Assembly: GCA_017456845.1 (NCBI GenBank)
Contig: JAFTIP010000002.1
Span: 57,453-121,452 of the forward strand
From: Ruminococcus sp.
GTDB lineage: Bacteria; Bacillota; Clostridia; Oscillospirales; Acutalibacteraceae
Direction: 5' to 3'
DNA length: 64,000 nucleotides
Shown: positions 44,017-53,188 of the stretch, in pieces
Position numbering within the stretch: the first letter of the stretch is position 1
How the letters are laid out: each line of letters opens with the position of its first letter
Translations under genes and position numbers: made by a program
The notes under the pieces: generated by a model
Databases searched by the model: none
What the model was told of the DNA's origin: nothing
Seen by the model: only the letters and a program-made list of their open reading frames with translations

Positions 44017-45336
44017 ATGGCACACGGTGGCGGCACCTGGCTTACCCAAAATAAGGTAATGCCCGGTACTTATATCAATTTTACCAGTTTGGCCAGGGCT
44101 GCGGCGGCTCTTTCCGATAGAGGCCTTGCAGCAGCACCCTTTGAGCTGAATTGGGGCCCGGAGGGTACCATCTTTGAGGTAACATCCGGCGATTTCCAGA
44201 AAAACAGCAAGGCTATTTTCGGCTACGGCTACGATGCCCCGGAAATGCTTGCATTGCGTGAGATTTTCTGCCACGCAACCAAAGTTTATTGCTACCGCTT
44301 GGGTAGTGGTGGCGCAAAGGCCTCTAACACCTACGGCACCGCAAAGCACCCTGGCACCCGTGGTAATGACATTACCATTGCCATTGTGGCAAATGTTGAC
44401 CTTGAGGGCGCTTACGATGTAACCACATATATTGGTGGCTCTGCGTATGAAACCCAGACCGTTACAACGGCGGCTGATCTTGTTGATAATGACTTTGTTA
44501 TTTTCAAAAAGGATGCCCAGCTTGCTGGTACAGCAGGTATGGAAATGAAAAACGGCACCAATGCTGTTGTTTCTGGTGAGGATCACCAGGCTTTCCTTGA
44601 CAAGATCGAAAGCTACGCATTTAACGCACTCTGCTGCCCCAGCAACGATGCAACTGTTGTAAAGCTGTATGCAAAATTTGCGGAGCGTATGCGTGATGCT
44701 GTGGGCTCCAAATTCCAGCTGATCGCTTGGCAGCCGGAGGCTGACTACGAGGGCGTTATTGGCGTTTGGAATGAAACAACCCACCCCTCGATTACCACCG
44801 AAAACAAGCACACCCTTGTTTATTGGGTGGCTGGCGCACAGGCGGCGGTTGCTGTCAATAAATCGCTCACCAATTCCGTTTATGATGGTGAGCTCATTGT
44901 GGATGTGGAGTACACCCAGGCAGAGCTTGAGGCTTTCATTAAAGCCGGCAAGTTTATGTTCCACAATGTAAACGGCACGGTGCGTGTTTTGGAGGATATT
45001 AACACCCTCGTTACCCTCACGGATGAAAAGGGCGTTGATTTCCAAAGCAACCAGACCGTAAGAGTGTGCGACCAGAGCGCAAACGATATTGCGGTGCTCT
45101 TTAATACCCGTTACCTCGGACAGGTACCGAATGATGCCTCCGGGCGTGCAACGCTTTGGAATGACATTGTTAAGTATTTCCAGGAAATGGAGCGCATCCG
45201 TGCTGTTGAGGACTTTGATCCCGATGTTTTGGCGGTGGATGTGGGCGACACCAAAAAGGCTGTGCTGCTCACGCTCAACGGCCTTTCCATTGTCAATGCA
45301 ATGGGCCAGCTCTATATGAGCATTATTTTGAAGTAA
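44017..45336 (+). CDS. Tail sheath protein
   Basis: 439 residues. MPGTYINFTSLARAAAALSD at the N-terminus and the C-terminal YTQAELEAFIKAGKFMFHNV with FNTRYLGQVPNDASGRATLW are characteristic of PBSX XkdK-like contractile sheaths. It shows the phage has a myovirus-type tail. Confidence 0.93.
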   Translation: MAHGGGTWLTQNKVMPGTYINFTSLARAAAALSDRGLAAAPFELNWGPEGTIFEVTSGDFQKNSKAIFGYGYDAPEMLALREIFCHATKVYCYRLGSGGAKASNTYGTAKHPGTRGNDITIAIVANVDLEGAYDVTTYIGGSAYETQTVTTAADLVDNDFVIFKKDAQLAGTAGMEMKNGTNAVVSGEDHQAFLDKIESYAFNALCCPSNDATVVKLYAKFAERMRDAVGSKFQLIAWQPEADYEGVIGVWNETTHPSITTENKHTLVYWVAGAQAAVAVNKSLTNSVYDGELIVDVEYTQAELEAFIKAGKFMFHNVNGTVRVLEDINTLVTLTDEKGVDFQSNQTVRVCDQSANDIAVLFNTRYLGQVPNDASGRATLWNDIVKYFQEMERIRAVEDFDPDVLAVDVGDTKKAVLLTLNGLSIVNAMGQLYMSIILK

Positions 45337-45349
45337 GGAGGCGGCGTAA

Positions 45350-45826
45350 GTGAGTAATACAAAGATTATGGCAACCAATGATGCTCCGGTTGCGAAATTT
45401 GCCGAGGTATTTGTTACCCTTGATGGTAAGCGTTATGCAATGCTTATGTGTAAAAACTTTGAGGGCAAGGCCAGCATTTCCAACCAGGATGTGCCCCGTA
45501 TGGGCTCCATCATTATGGGTAAGAAACCCACCACCGTTGAGCTTTCTTTCTCAATGACCATCTACAAGTGCACCGAGATTTTTGATGATGTGCTTGACAC
45601 ATTCATTAAAACCGGTGTAATGCCCACTATGGACATCCAGACCTCCAACGAGGATCCGGCAACCTCTATGGGCCGCACAACCAAGGTTTACAATGATTGT
45701 GTGCTCGATGGCGATGTGCTGCTTTCGTTGGCAGGCTCCGAGGATGATTTCATTGAGCAGGAGATCAGCGGCTTTGCAGGCGGTTTTACACGCCCCGAAA
45801 AGTACAAAAACCCGGCTTATATGTAA
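45350..45826 (+). CDS. Tail tube protein (XkdM-like, DUF2001)
   Basis: 158 residues from GTG with AAGGAGGCGG upstream. The beta-rich sequence DVPRMGSIIMGKKPTTVELS and LLSLAGSEDDFIEQEISGFA match the XkdM tube family. Follows the sheath as usual. Confidence 0.88.
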   Translation: MSNTKIMATNDAPVAKFAEVFVTLDGKRYAMLMCKNFEGKASISNQDVPRMGSIIMGKKPTTVELSFSMTIYKCTEIFDDVLDTFIKTGVMPTMDIQTSNEDPATSMGRTTKVYNDCVLDGDVLLSLAGSEDDFIEQEISGFAGGFTRPEKYKNPAYM

Positions 45827-45855
45827 GCCACAAAAATTAAGGAGGTAATTGCTTT

Positions 45856-46284
45856 ATGGCAAAATCATTGAGTGCTTTTATGGCACAGAACGCTAAAAAG
45901 GTTGAAAACCGCAAAATTGTTGCATCCACCCGCTTTGTCGGTGAGGATGGTAAGCCTATGGAATGGGAGATCGCTTGCATTACCGCAGGTGAAAACCAGA
46001 AGATCCGCAAAAGCTGTATGAGGAGCGTACCGGTAAGCGGTAAGCGTGGCCAGTACACGCAGGAGTTTGATAACGCCGGCTACCAGGCAAAACTTGCCGT
46101 AAGGTGTACGGTGTTCCCGGATCTCAACGATGCAGAATTGCAGGAAAGTTACGGCGTTATGGGCGCCGAGCAGCTCATTTCCGCTATGCTTACCGGCGGC
46201 GAATTTGATGAGTACATTTCCGCACTCCTCGACCTTAACGGTTTTACCGATATGGGCGATCTGGTGGATGAGGCAAAAAACTAA
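45856..46284 (+). CDS. Tail assembly chaperone (XkdN-like), upstream frame
   Basis: 142 residues. SLSAFMAQNAKKVENRKIVA and EIACITAGENQKIRKSCMRS identify an XkdN-type chaperone. The last codons GCA AAA AAC before TAA form the slippery heptamer A AAA AAC (46275-46281) in the correct phase for a -1 shift, which would fuse this protein to the next frame, as in lambda gpG-gpGT. Confidence 0.88.
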   Translation: MAKSLSAFMAQNAKKVENRKIVASTRFVGEDGKPMEWEIACITAGENQKIRKSCMRSVPVSGKRGQYTQEFDNAGYQAKLAVRCTVFPDLNDAELQESYGVMGAEQLISAMLTGGEFDEYISALLDLNGFTDMGDLVDEAKN

Positions 46285-46469
46285 TATTGGAGGGTGAGGC
46301 CGAGGCAAACTATGCCTATTACGCCCTCCACAAATTCCGCTGGAAACCCTCGGAATTTTTGGCGTTAGATCCGTATGAGCAGGCTTTTGTTGTGGCCGCC
46401 ATTGATGTACGGGTTGACAAAGAAAAGAAAGAGGCGGCAGCGGCAAAACGAAAAGCAAAACGGCGATAG
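46276..46469 (+). CDS. Tail assembly chaperone extension reached by -1 frameshift
   Basis: After slipping on A AAA AAC the ribosome reads LILEGEAEANYAYYALHKFR, WKPSEFLALDPYEQAFVVAA and a basic tail to TAA, about 62 codons. This matches the short second half of PBSX-type chaperones (bulky aromatic YYALHKFRW and then a Lys/Arg/Ala tail). A weak in-frame TTG at 46287 could start it separately, but there is no spaced ribosome site. Confidence 0.85.
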
Positions 46470-46519
46470 CAGCAGGGCCTTAACGGTCCTGCTGTTGTTT
46501 TGCCGGAAAGGAGGTACTT

Positions 46520-48889
46520 ATGGGTGCTGTTAGATCGCAGCTTGTTATCAATGACGGTATGACCTCCGCATTAAGGCGTATAAACAAGGCTATGAGCTTG
46601 ATGATTGGCAACTTTGAGGCCGTACAGCGTGCCTCCGGCCAAAGCATTAACACCTCAAACCTTAACGCCGCACGGCAGGAAATTGGCAGAGCCAATGCCC
46701 AGCTTGATGTTATGGAGCAAAACTACCGTGCAATAAACGATCAACAGAACAACCTCAACAGAGGCCTAAACACCGGCACCAAAAATGCTGGTGGGCTTTT
46801 AAGTAAAATTAAAAGTGTGGCTGCTGCGTACCTCGGTATGAAAGGCATAACTGCAACGGTTGGACTTTCGGACACTATGACAAGCAACCGAGCCCGCCTG
46901 GAGCTCATTGTTGACGATGGCGGCAGCGTTGCGGAGCTTGAGCAAAAGATTTACGCCTCTGCACAAAGAGCCCGTGCAGGCTTTACGGAAACAATGGCCA
47001 CAGTATCAAAGCTGGGGCTTGTAGCCGGTAATGCTTTCAAAAGCAACGATGAGATCATTGCTTTCCAAGAGCTGGTAAACAAAAACTTTGTTGTGGGCGG
47101 TGCATCCGCTACCGAGCAGGCATCTGCTATGTATCAGCTAACCCAGGCAATGGGCTCCGGGCGCTTGCAGGGCGATGAGTACAGATCCATTATTGAAAAT
47201 GCCCCCTTGCTTGCAAAAAGCATTGAGGACTATATGCGGAATGTGCAGGGAGCCACCGGCACAATGAAAGATTGGGCATCGGAGGGTAAACTTACCGCCG
47301 ATGTTATTAAGGCGGCTGTTTTCAATTCTGCGGATGAGGTTGAGGAGCGTTTCAACAATATGCCCAAGACCTGGAGCCAGGTGTGGACCTCGATGAAAAA
47401 CCGAGCCATTAAGGCTATGGATCCTGTGCTTGTTAAAATCAATCAGCTTGCAAATAACGCAAAGGTGCAAAAGACCATAAACGGGCTTGTAAACGGCTTT
47501 GCCCTCGTTGCCAATGTGGCTGCGGGAGCGTTTGAGGTTATCAGCAATATATACGCATTTATGAGTGATAACTGGAGCACGATTGGCCCCATAATTATGG
47601 GCGTGGTTGCCGCCCTCTTGCTTTACAAGGGTGCTGTGCTTGCCATTACCGCCATTGAAACCATTTCAGCGGTGGTAAAGGGCGTGCTTGCAGCCGCCCA
47701 AATGATGCAAACGGGTGCGACCTTTGCCGCTACGGCGGCACAATACGGCTTAAATGCCGCCCTGTGGGCTTGCCCCATTACCTGGATCATTGCCCTCATT
47801 ATTGCATTGATCGTTGTTTTCGTTATCTTTACGGAGCAGATCACCGGTGCAATTTGGTGGCTGGGTGCTCTTTTCAAAAATGTTGGCCTGTGGATCGCAA
47901 ATTGTGGTTTGGCAGCTTGGCAGGTTATAAAAAATGTGGGGCTTTGGTTTGCTAACCTCGGCCTTGCTATCTGGCAAGTAATTAAAAACATCGGGGCTTG
48001 GTTTGCAAACCTTGGTGCAAGTGCGTGGGCCATCATCAAAAATACCGGTTTGTGGTTTGCAAACCTCGGTATGGGCATCTGGAATGTGCTCAAGGCTGCG
48101 GCAAGCAATGTGGGTACCGCTTTCAAAAACGCTTGGATCGGCATCCAAATTGGTTTTTGGTCTATGCTGGATGTTATTATGCAGGGCATTAAATCTTTGG
48201 CTGAAAAGGCCAATAAGTGCCTTGGTTGGATGGGTGTAAACATTGACACCTCCGGCCTCGATTTTGCATCCAAGAAAATTGACGAGCTGAACGGCAAAAA
48301 GGAAAGCTACGAGAGCATAAGCGATGCGTGGGCAGAGGGCTTTAACACCTTTGCGTATGACAGCGTAAGCGATGCGTGGAACTCCCACGATTATGGCAGC
48401 GTTGGTGATGCAATGGGCACCTTTGACTATGGCAGCGTTGGTGATGCTTTCAACACCTTTGACACATTCCAAGACGGTTGGGGCTCCGATGCCTACGCCG
48501 CAGGTGCAGAGGTTGGCGCCGGCATTAAGGACTGGATGGGTGATAATCTTTCTGTAAACGGCATCCTTGAAAAAATGGGCGTAAGCACCGGACCGGAAAC
48601 AACGGATCCGTTGGGTTACGGTAGCACCCTGGATGATATTGCAGGCGATACCCAGAGCCTTGCCGGTAGCACCGATAAAACCACGGAGGAGCTTGCGTAC
48701 TTGCGTGATATTGCGGAGCAGGAGGCTATTAACCGCTTTACTACCGCAGAGGTTAAAATTGATATGACGGGAATGACAAACCGCATTGACAGCAACCTCG
48801 ATATCGATGGCGTTGTTGGCCAGCTTACCGATGGCTTTGTTGATGCGTTGAGTACCGCAGCAGAGGGGGTGCACGACGATGAGTTATAA
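46520..48889 (+). CDS. Tape measure protein
   Basis: 789 residues with GGAAAGGAGGT upstream. The N-terminal tape-measure domain (EYRSIIENAPLLAKSIEDYM with FNNMPKTWSQVWTSMKNRA) sets tail length; two or three long hydrophobic stretches lie near 360-450. Residues ~450-540 hold five repeats around WFANLG (IKNxGLWFANLGxxxWxx), and ~590-655 hold YGSVGDA-type repeats. The repeats point to recombination-driven length change. Confidence 0.93.
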   Translation: MGAVRSQLVINDGMTSALRRINKAMSLMIGNFEAVQRASGQSINTSNLNAARQEIGRANAQLDVMEQNYRAINDQQNNLNRGLNTGTKNAGGLLSKIKSVAAAYLGMKGITATVGLSDTMTSNRARLELIVDDGGSVAELEQKIYASAQRARAGFTETMATVSKLGLVAGNAFKSNDEIIAFQELVNKNFVVGGASATEQASAMYQLTQAMGSGRLQGDEYRSIIENAPLLAKSIEDYMRNVQGATGTMKDWASEGKLTADVIKAAVFNSADEVEERFNNMPKTWSQVWTSMKNRAIKAMDPVLVKINQLANNAKVQKTINGLVNGFALVANVAAGAFEVISNIYAFMSDNWSTIGPIIMGVVAALLLYKGAVLAITAIETISAVVKGVLAAAQMMQTGATFAATAAQYGLNAALWACPITWIIALIIALIVVFVIFTEQITGAIWWLGALFKNVGLWIANCGLAAWQVIKNVGLWFANLGLAIWQVIKNIGAWFANLGASAWAIIKNTGLWFANLGMGIWNVLKAAASNVGTAFKNAWIGIQIGFWSMLDVIMQGIKSLAEKANKCLGWMGVNIDTSGLDFASKKIDELNGKKESYESISDAWAEGFNTFAYDSVSDAWNSHDYGSVGDAMGTFDYGSVGDAFNTFDTFQDGWGSDAYAAGAEVGAGIKDWMGDNLSVNGILEKMGVSTGPETTDPLGYGSTLDDIAGDTQSLAGSTDKTTEELAYLRDIAEQEAINRFTTAEVKIDMTGMTNRIDSNLDIDGVVGQLTDGFVDALSTAAEGVHDDEL

Positions 48890-49580
48890 ATGCTATTTGT
48901 TTGGCCAGCTTATGCCGGAAACACCGAGCAAGCTGACCGTTAAGATCAAAGGCAAAAACAAAACGCTGGAGCTGCTTAATGAGGGTGAAATAAACTTTTT
49001 ACGCACTCCGGGGCTCACCGAGATCACCCTGCCGCTGACATTCCCGATGCTGACCGGCTCCCGCCGCCCAGAGTATTACCTTAACCTTTTGGAAAAGACA
49101 AAGACCGGCAGGAGCACAACGCAGTTTATTATGACCAGAACAACGCCAAACGGCAGGCTGCTTTTTGATACCAATATTAAGGTAAGCGTGGAGGACTACA
49201 CCATTACAGAAAGTGCCACAAACGGCCTGGATGTATCGGTGGAGGTAAACCTCAAGCAATACCGTGATTATGGTACCAAAACCATTAAGGTTGAAACGGA
49301 GGCCAAGAAAACCACCGCAGCAGTTACACAGCAGACACAAACCCAAAAGCAAACCACTACCACAAAGACCGCAACTGTAACAAAGGAACGGGCAACAACT
49401 ACCGCCCCCAAGGCTACCACCTACACCGTTAAAAAGGGTGATACGCTCTGGGGCGTTGCAAAAAAGTTTTTAGGAAATGGTGCAAAGTACAACCTCATTT
49501 TCAATGCAAATAAGGATAAGATCAAAAACCCTAACCTTATCTATGTGGGGCAAACTTTCACCATCCCACAGGTTAAGTAA
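48879..49580 (+). CDS. Baseplate/tail protein with LysM domain (XkdP-like)
   Basis: 233 residues. An N-terminal tail domain (INFLRTPGLTEITLPLTFPM), a Thr/Gln/Lys-rich linker (KQTTTTKTATVTKERATTT) and a C-terminal LysM domain TYTVKKGDTLWGVAKKFLGN. XkdP binds peptidoglycan and follows the tape measure in PBSX. Overlaps the tape measure gene by 11 bases. Confidence 0.9.
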   Translation: MSYKCYLFGQLMPETPSKLTVKIKGKNKTLELLNEGEINFLRTPGLTEITLPLTFPMLTGSRRPEYYLNLLEKTKTGRSTTQFIMTRTTPNGRLLFDTNIKVSVEDYTITESATNGLDVSVEVNLKQYRDYGTKTIKVETEAKKTTAAVTQQTQTQKQTTTTKTATVTKERATTTAPKATTYTVKKGDTLWGVAKKFLGNGAKYNLIFNANKDKIKNPNLIYVGQTFTIPQVK

Positions 49581-50545
49581 TGACCTATGAGCTTTTGATA
49601 CAACACGGTAAAACCATTATGTACCCGCCCATTGTTGACGGTGTAACGGTGGAATGGGAACGGCAGGGGCAGCCCGGCAAACTCACCTTTGAGGTTATCA
49701 AAACGGAAAACCTCTCTTTTGAGGAGGGCGATCCTTGCCGTTTCTCGGTGGATGGTGAGCCGTTGTTTTACGGGTTTGTGTTCGATAAATCACGATCCGG
49801 CAGTAGCCCCGAAAAGGTTAAGGTTACTGTGTACGATCAGCTGTATTACCTTAAAAACAAAGATACCTATGTGTACAGCAATAAAACAGCCACAGAGGTT
49901 GTTAAAATGATTGCAGAGGACTTTGGGCTTAACCTCGGCACCCTGGATGATACCGGTTATAAAATCGAAACCAGGACAGAGGAAAACACAAGCCTCTTTG
50001 ACATTATACAAAACGCTTTGGATGCCACCACAAAGGCAAAAACAGAGATGTATGTGCTCTATGACAAAGCGGGCAAGCTAATGCTTACCAACATTGGCAA
50101 TATGAAATTGGGCATCGTAATTAACGAGGAAACAGCCGGCAATTACGAATACAAAAGCAGCATTGCCGATAACACATACAACAGAATAAAATTGCTCTAT
50201 GAGGACAGCGATGCCGGCACCCGCCAGGTGTACATTGCCCAGGATAGCTCCAACATTAACAAGTGGGGTGTATTGCAGTATTATGAAAAATTGAACGATG
50301 CGACCAATGCCAAAACAATGGCAGATGCCTTGCTCAAACTCTATAATGCAAAAACCCGCACCTTGAAAATATCGGATGCCTTGGGTGATACCAGGGTAAG
50401 AGCCGGTACAATGCTGGTGGTTATGCTTGGGCTGGGTGATATAAACCTCTCAAATTTCCTTTTGGTTGAGCAGGTAAAACACACCTTTTTCAACGGCCAG
50501 CACCTTATGGAGTTAAAACTGCGAGGTGGTAAATTTGTCGCTTGA
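49580..50545 (+). CDS. Baseplate hub protein (XkdQ-like)
   Basis: 321 residues. RQGQPGKLTFEVIKTENLSF and the mid-region SLFDIIQNALDATTKAKTEM with NTYNRIKLLYEDSD are typical of XkdQ/gp27-like hubs. Start overlaps the LysM gene stop by one base (TAATG). Confidence 0.88.
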   Translation: MTYELLIQHGKTIMYPPIVDGVTVEWERQGQPGKLTFEVIKTENLSFEEGDPCRFSVDGEPLFYGFVFDKSRSGSSPEKVKVTVYDQLYYLKNKDTYVYSNKTATEVVKMIAEDFGLNLGTLDDTGYKIETRTEENTSLFDIIQNALDATTKAKTEMYVLYDKAGKLMLTNIGNMKLGIVINEETAGNYEYKSSIADNTYNRIKLLYEDSDAGTRQVYIAQDSSNINKWGVLQYYEKLNDATNAKTMADALLKLYNAKTRTLKISDALGDTRVRAGTMLVVMLGLGDINLSNFLLVEQVKHTFFNGQHLMELKLRGGKFVA

Positions 50546-50930
50546 TATAAACACACTTGTAAAAGCGGTAAAGCGTGCCGCCGTTGATGCTGTGATGGCA
50601 CAAAAGCCAATGGCGTTTTGTCTGGGTGAGGTTGTTTCAGCCTCCCCCTTAAAAATATCCATTGACCAAAAAATGACACTCACGGCGGCGCAGCTCATAC
50701 TCACCAATGCGGTGCGTGATTATGTGGTGTATATGACCGTTGACCACAGCACCGAAAGCACAAGCGGCGGCAGCGGGGATGCCTCCTTTTCCTCCCACAG
50801 CCATAAGTACACCGGTAAGAAAAAGTACACGGTGCACCTGGGGCTTAAAAAGGGTGAAAAGGTTATCCTGCTCCGGTGCGATGGTGGGCAAAAATTTATT
50901 GTCTTTGACAGAGTGGAGGTGCCCAAGTAA
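50535..50930 (+). CDS. DUF2577 baseplate protein (XkdR-like)
   Basis: 131 residues from TTG with GAGGTGG upstream (SLDINTLVKAVKRAAVDAVM). KPMAFCLGEVVSASPLKISI and GLKKGEKVILLRCDGGQKFI are the DUF2577 hallmarks. An in-frame GTG three codons earlier is part of the ribosome site. Confidence 0.85.
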   Translation: MSLDINTLVKAVKRAAVDAVMAQKPMAFCLGEVVSASPLKISIDQKMTLTAAQLILTNAVRDYVVYMTVDHSTESTSGGSGDASFSSHSHKYTGKKKYTVHLGLKKGEKVILLRCDGGQKFIVFDRVEVPK

Positions 50931-51349
50931 TGGCTGAAATGCGATTTTTGCCGCAAACCGGTGATGATATTGACCTTATGGAGTTTGCCATTGAGGAACA
51001 GCCCAGCCACACCTACAAGCTGGATATAGACAAAGGGCGTATAAGAGGTATGACGGATGAGGCAGATGCGATGCTCCAGGCCGTTTACCTTATCCTATCC
51101 GTGGAAAGGTACCAATACCCCATATATTCCTACAACTACGGCGTGGAGCTTGCTGACCTCATAGGACAGCCCAAAGATTATGTAATGAGTGAGGCAAAGC
51201 GCCGAATTACCGAGGCCCTAACGCAGGATGATCGCATTGAGAGCGTTGACGAATGGGCTTTTGAAACCACTAAAAAATCAGTTATTGTTACCTTTACGGT
51301 GCATACGATTTTTGGCGATATTGAAACAACAAAGGAGGTGGCGGTATGA
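50930..51349 (+). CDS. DUF2634 baseplate protein (XkdS-like)
   Basis: 139 residues: IRGMTDEADAMLQAVYLILS with YQYPIYSYNYGVELADLIGQ identify DUF2634, the gp25/wedge-like protein. Overlaps both neighbours. Confidence 0.9.
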   Translation: MAEMRFLPQTGDDIDLMEFAIEEQPSHTYKLDIDKGRIRGMTDEADAMLQAVYLILSVERYQYPIYSYNYGVELADLIGQPKDYVMSEAKRRITEALTQDDRIESVDEWAFETTKKSVIVTFTVHTIFGDIETTKEVAV

Positions 51350-52575
51350 GCTTATTTGAGGATCGTACCTTTGAAAACTTGCTTGCAAGTGCACTTGCAA
51401 GGGTAAGCCCCACCCTGGATAAGAGGGAGGGCTCCCTCGTGTATAACGGCAATGCCCCGGCAATGGCAGAGCTGGCACAGTTATACATTGGCCTGGACTT
51501 TGTTTTTACGGCCACTTATATTGCCACCGCACCCCGTGAGTACCTTATTGAGCGTGCAAAGGATCGTGGTATGGCGCCCAAAGCGGCAAGTGCTGCGGTA
51601 TTCCGTGCAGAGTTTAATATTGAGGTGCCCGCAGGTGCACGCTTTTCCTGTGAGGATCTTAACTTTTATGTGGCAGAGCGTATGCCTACCGATGAGGACA
51701 CGGCAACGGGCTTGAGCCACAAGGTTATTTGCGAAACCGCCGGCACGGTTGCCAATGACTACACCGGGGCACTTATCCCCATTGAGTACATTGACGGGCT
51801 GGCATCCGCAAACCTCGTTGAGCTGCTTATCCCCGGTGATGATGAGGAAGATACGGAGGTATTTAGGCAAAGGATCCTGGATGCCCTCCAATCGCAGGCG
51901 TTTGGTGGAAACCAAGCAGATTACAAGCAAAAAGTTTTGAGCATTGATGGTGTGGCCGCCGTTAAGGTGCACCCCGTATGGAACGCCGACACCCCGCCCG
52001 CTGCCTTTATTCCCTCCGAGGCGGTGCAGGCGTGGTTTGCCGGTGGTATGGCCGGTGTAACCGACACGGCGGCAAAGGAATGGATCACAGCCATTTACAA
52101 TGCTGCCATCAATAAAAAGCTCACGGTGGGCGGCACGGTCCGCTTGGTGGTTATGGCTGCCAACAACTCTGCACCCTCGGAGCTTTTGCTTGAAACCGTA
52201 CAAACCACTATTGATCCCACGCAAAATGCCGGTGAGGGTATGGGGCTTGCCCCTATTGGCCACATCGTTAAGGTGGATGGTGTTAAGCTCCAAACCATTA
52301 ACATTACCACCAACATTGTGCTTACGGCAGGCTGGGTGTGGGCCAACGCAAAGCCCTACATTGAGGAGGTTATTGATAACTATTTCAATGAGCTTGCCGA
52401 GGCCTGGGAAAGCAGCACCAACCTGGTTGTGCGTATTTCCCAAATTGAAAGCCGTATCCTGCAAGAGTGCTCCGCTTTTGTTATGGATATATCCGGCACG
52501 CAGATCAATGGCGGCAACGCCAATATAACACTTGGTGAGGACTACATCCCCGTGCGAGGTGTTATAAATGAATGA
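51346..52575 (+). CDS. Baseplate J-like protein (XkdT)
   Basis: 409 residues. RVSPTLDKREGSLVYNGNAP at the N-terminus and PGDDEEDTEVFRQRILDALQ with GVAAVKVHPVWN in the core define baseplate J/gp47. Forms the baseplate wedge. Confidence 0.93.
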   Translation: MSLFEDRTFENLLASALARVSPTLDKREGSLVYNGNAPAMAELAQLYIGLDFVFTATYIATAPREYLIERAKDRGMAPKAASAAVFRAEFNIEVPAGARFSCEDLNFYVAERMPTDEDTATGLSHKVICETAGTVANDYTGALIPIEYIDGLASANLVELLIPGDDEEDTEVFRQRILDALQSQAFGGNQADYKQKVLSIDGVAAVKVHPVWNADTPPAAFIPSEAVQAWFAGGMAGVTDTAAKEWITAIYNAAINKKLTVGGTVRLVVMAANNSAPSELLLETVQTTIDPTQNAGEGMGLAPIGHIVKVDGVKLQTINITTNIVLTAGWVWANAKPYIEEVIDNYFNELAEAWESSTNLVVRISQIESRILQECSAFVMDISGTQINGGNANITLGEDYIPVRGVINE

Positions 52576-53188
52576 TAGAAAATTGATTGACTACCTCCCG
52601 CCCGTATTGCAGGCCGTGCTTGAGTATGTGCAGATAACTGCCGCACAGCAGCCGGAGTTTGAGCTGGCTTGGGATGCCCTTAACTTTGTTATGGATAATC
52701 AATTTATTGATACCGCAACCGAGGAGGGCGTTGCAGTATGGGAAAAGGAGCTCAACATTATCCCCCTTAATACGGAAACGCTGGAGGAGCGTAAGCAGCG
52801 TATAAAAACCGCCTGGACCTATGGCGTGGTTTATACCTATAATTGGCTGGTGAATTGGTTAAAAACCTCCTGCGGTGATACACGCCGCTTGCCCACCGTC
52901 AATGAGTACACGCTCCGGGCAGCGTTGCCCGTTTCTGTTGACTACATAAGAATTTTGGAGGATATGAGGCGGTATGTATCGGCCAATGTGCTTATAGATC
53001 CCCTCATCCTGCTTACCAAAATTGAAATGACACACTTTGCAGGTGCCGCTTTCCGGCACTCGGTGCGCCAGACAATGCAAACGCCTGCCTGGGATATGGA
53101 TAACATAAACCTTTTGACAGACGAAAACGGCATTGTGCTTATGGAGGAGGCAGGCAGCAAAATACTTTATGAGGAGGTTGTTGTATGA
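52568..53188 (+). CDS. DUF2313 baseplate protein (XkdU/YmfQ-like)
   Basis: 206 residues: LIDYLPPVLQAVLEYVQITA, then VAVWEKELNIIPLNTETLEE and RKQRIKTAWTYGVVYT define the YmfQ/DUF2313 family that follows baseplate J. Overlaps both neighbours by a few bases. Confidence 0.9.
   Translation: MNDRKLIDYLPPVLQAVLEYVQITAAQQPEFELAWDALNFVMDNQFIDTATEEGVAVWEKELNIIPLNTETLEERKQRIKTAWTYGVVYTYNWLVNWLKTSCGDTRRLPTVNEYTLRAALPVSVDYIRILEDMRRYVSANVLIDPLILLTKIEMTHFAGAAFRHSVRQTMQTPAWDMDNINLLTDENGIVLMEEAGSKILYEEVVV

Noticed and set aside
43993-45378. 461-codon antisense frame opposite the tail sheath gene
   Set aside because: Long antisense frames occur opposite many phage genes here because of codon usage; no ribosome site or protein-family pattern.
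47880-48110. Regular repeats in the tape measure gene considered as a CRISPR-like array
   Set aside because: They are in-frame coding repeats with diverged DNA, no unique spacers and no cas genes.
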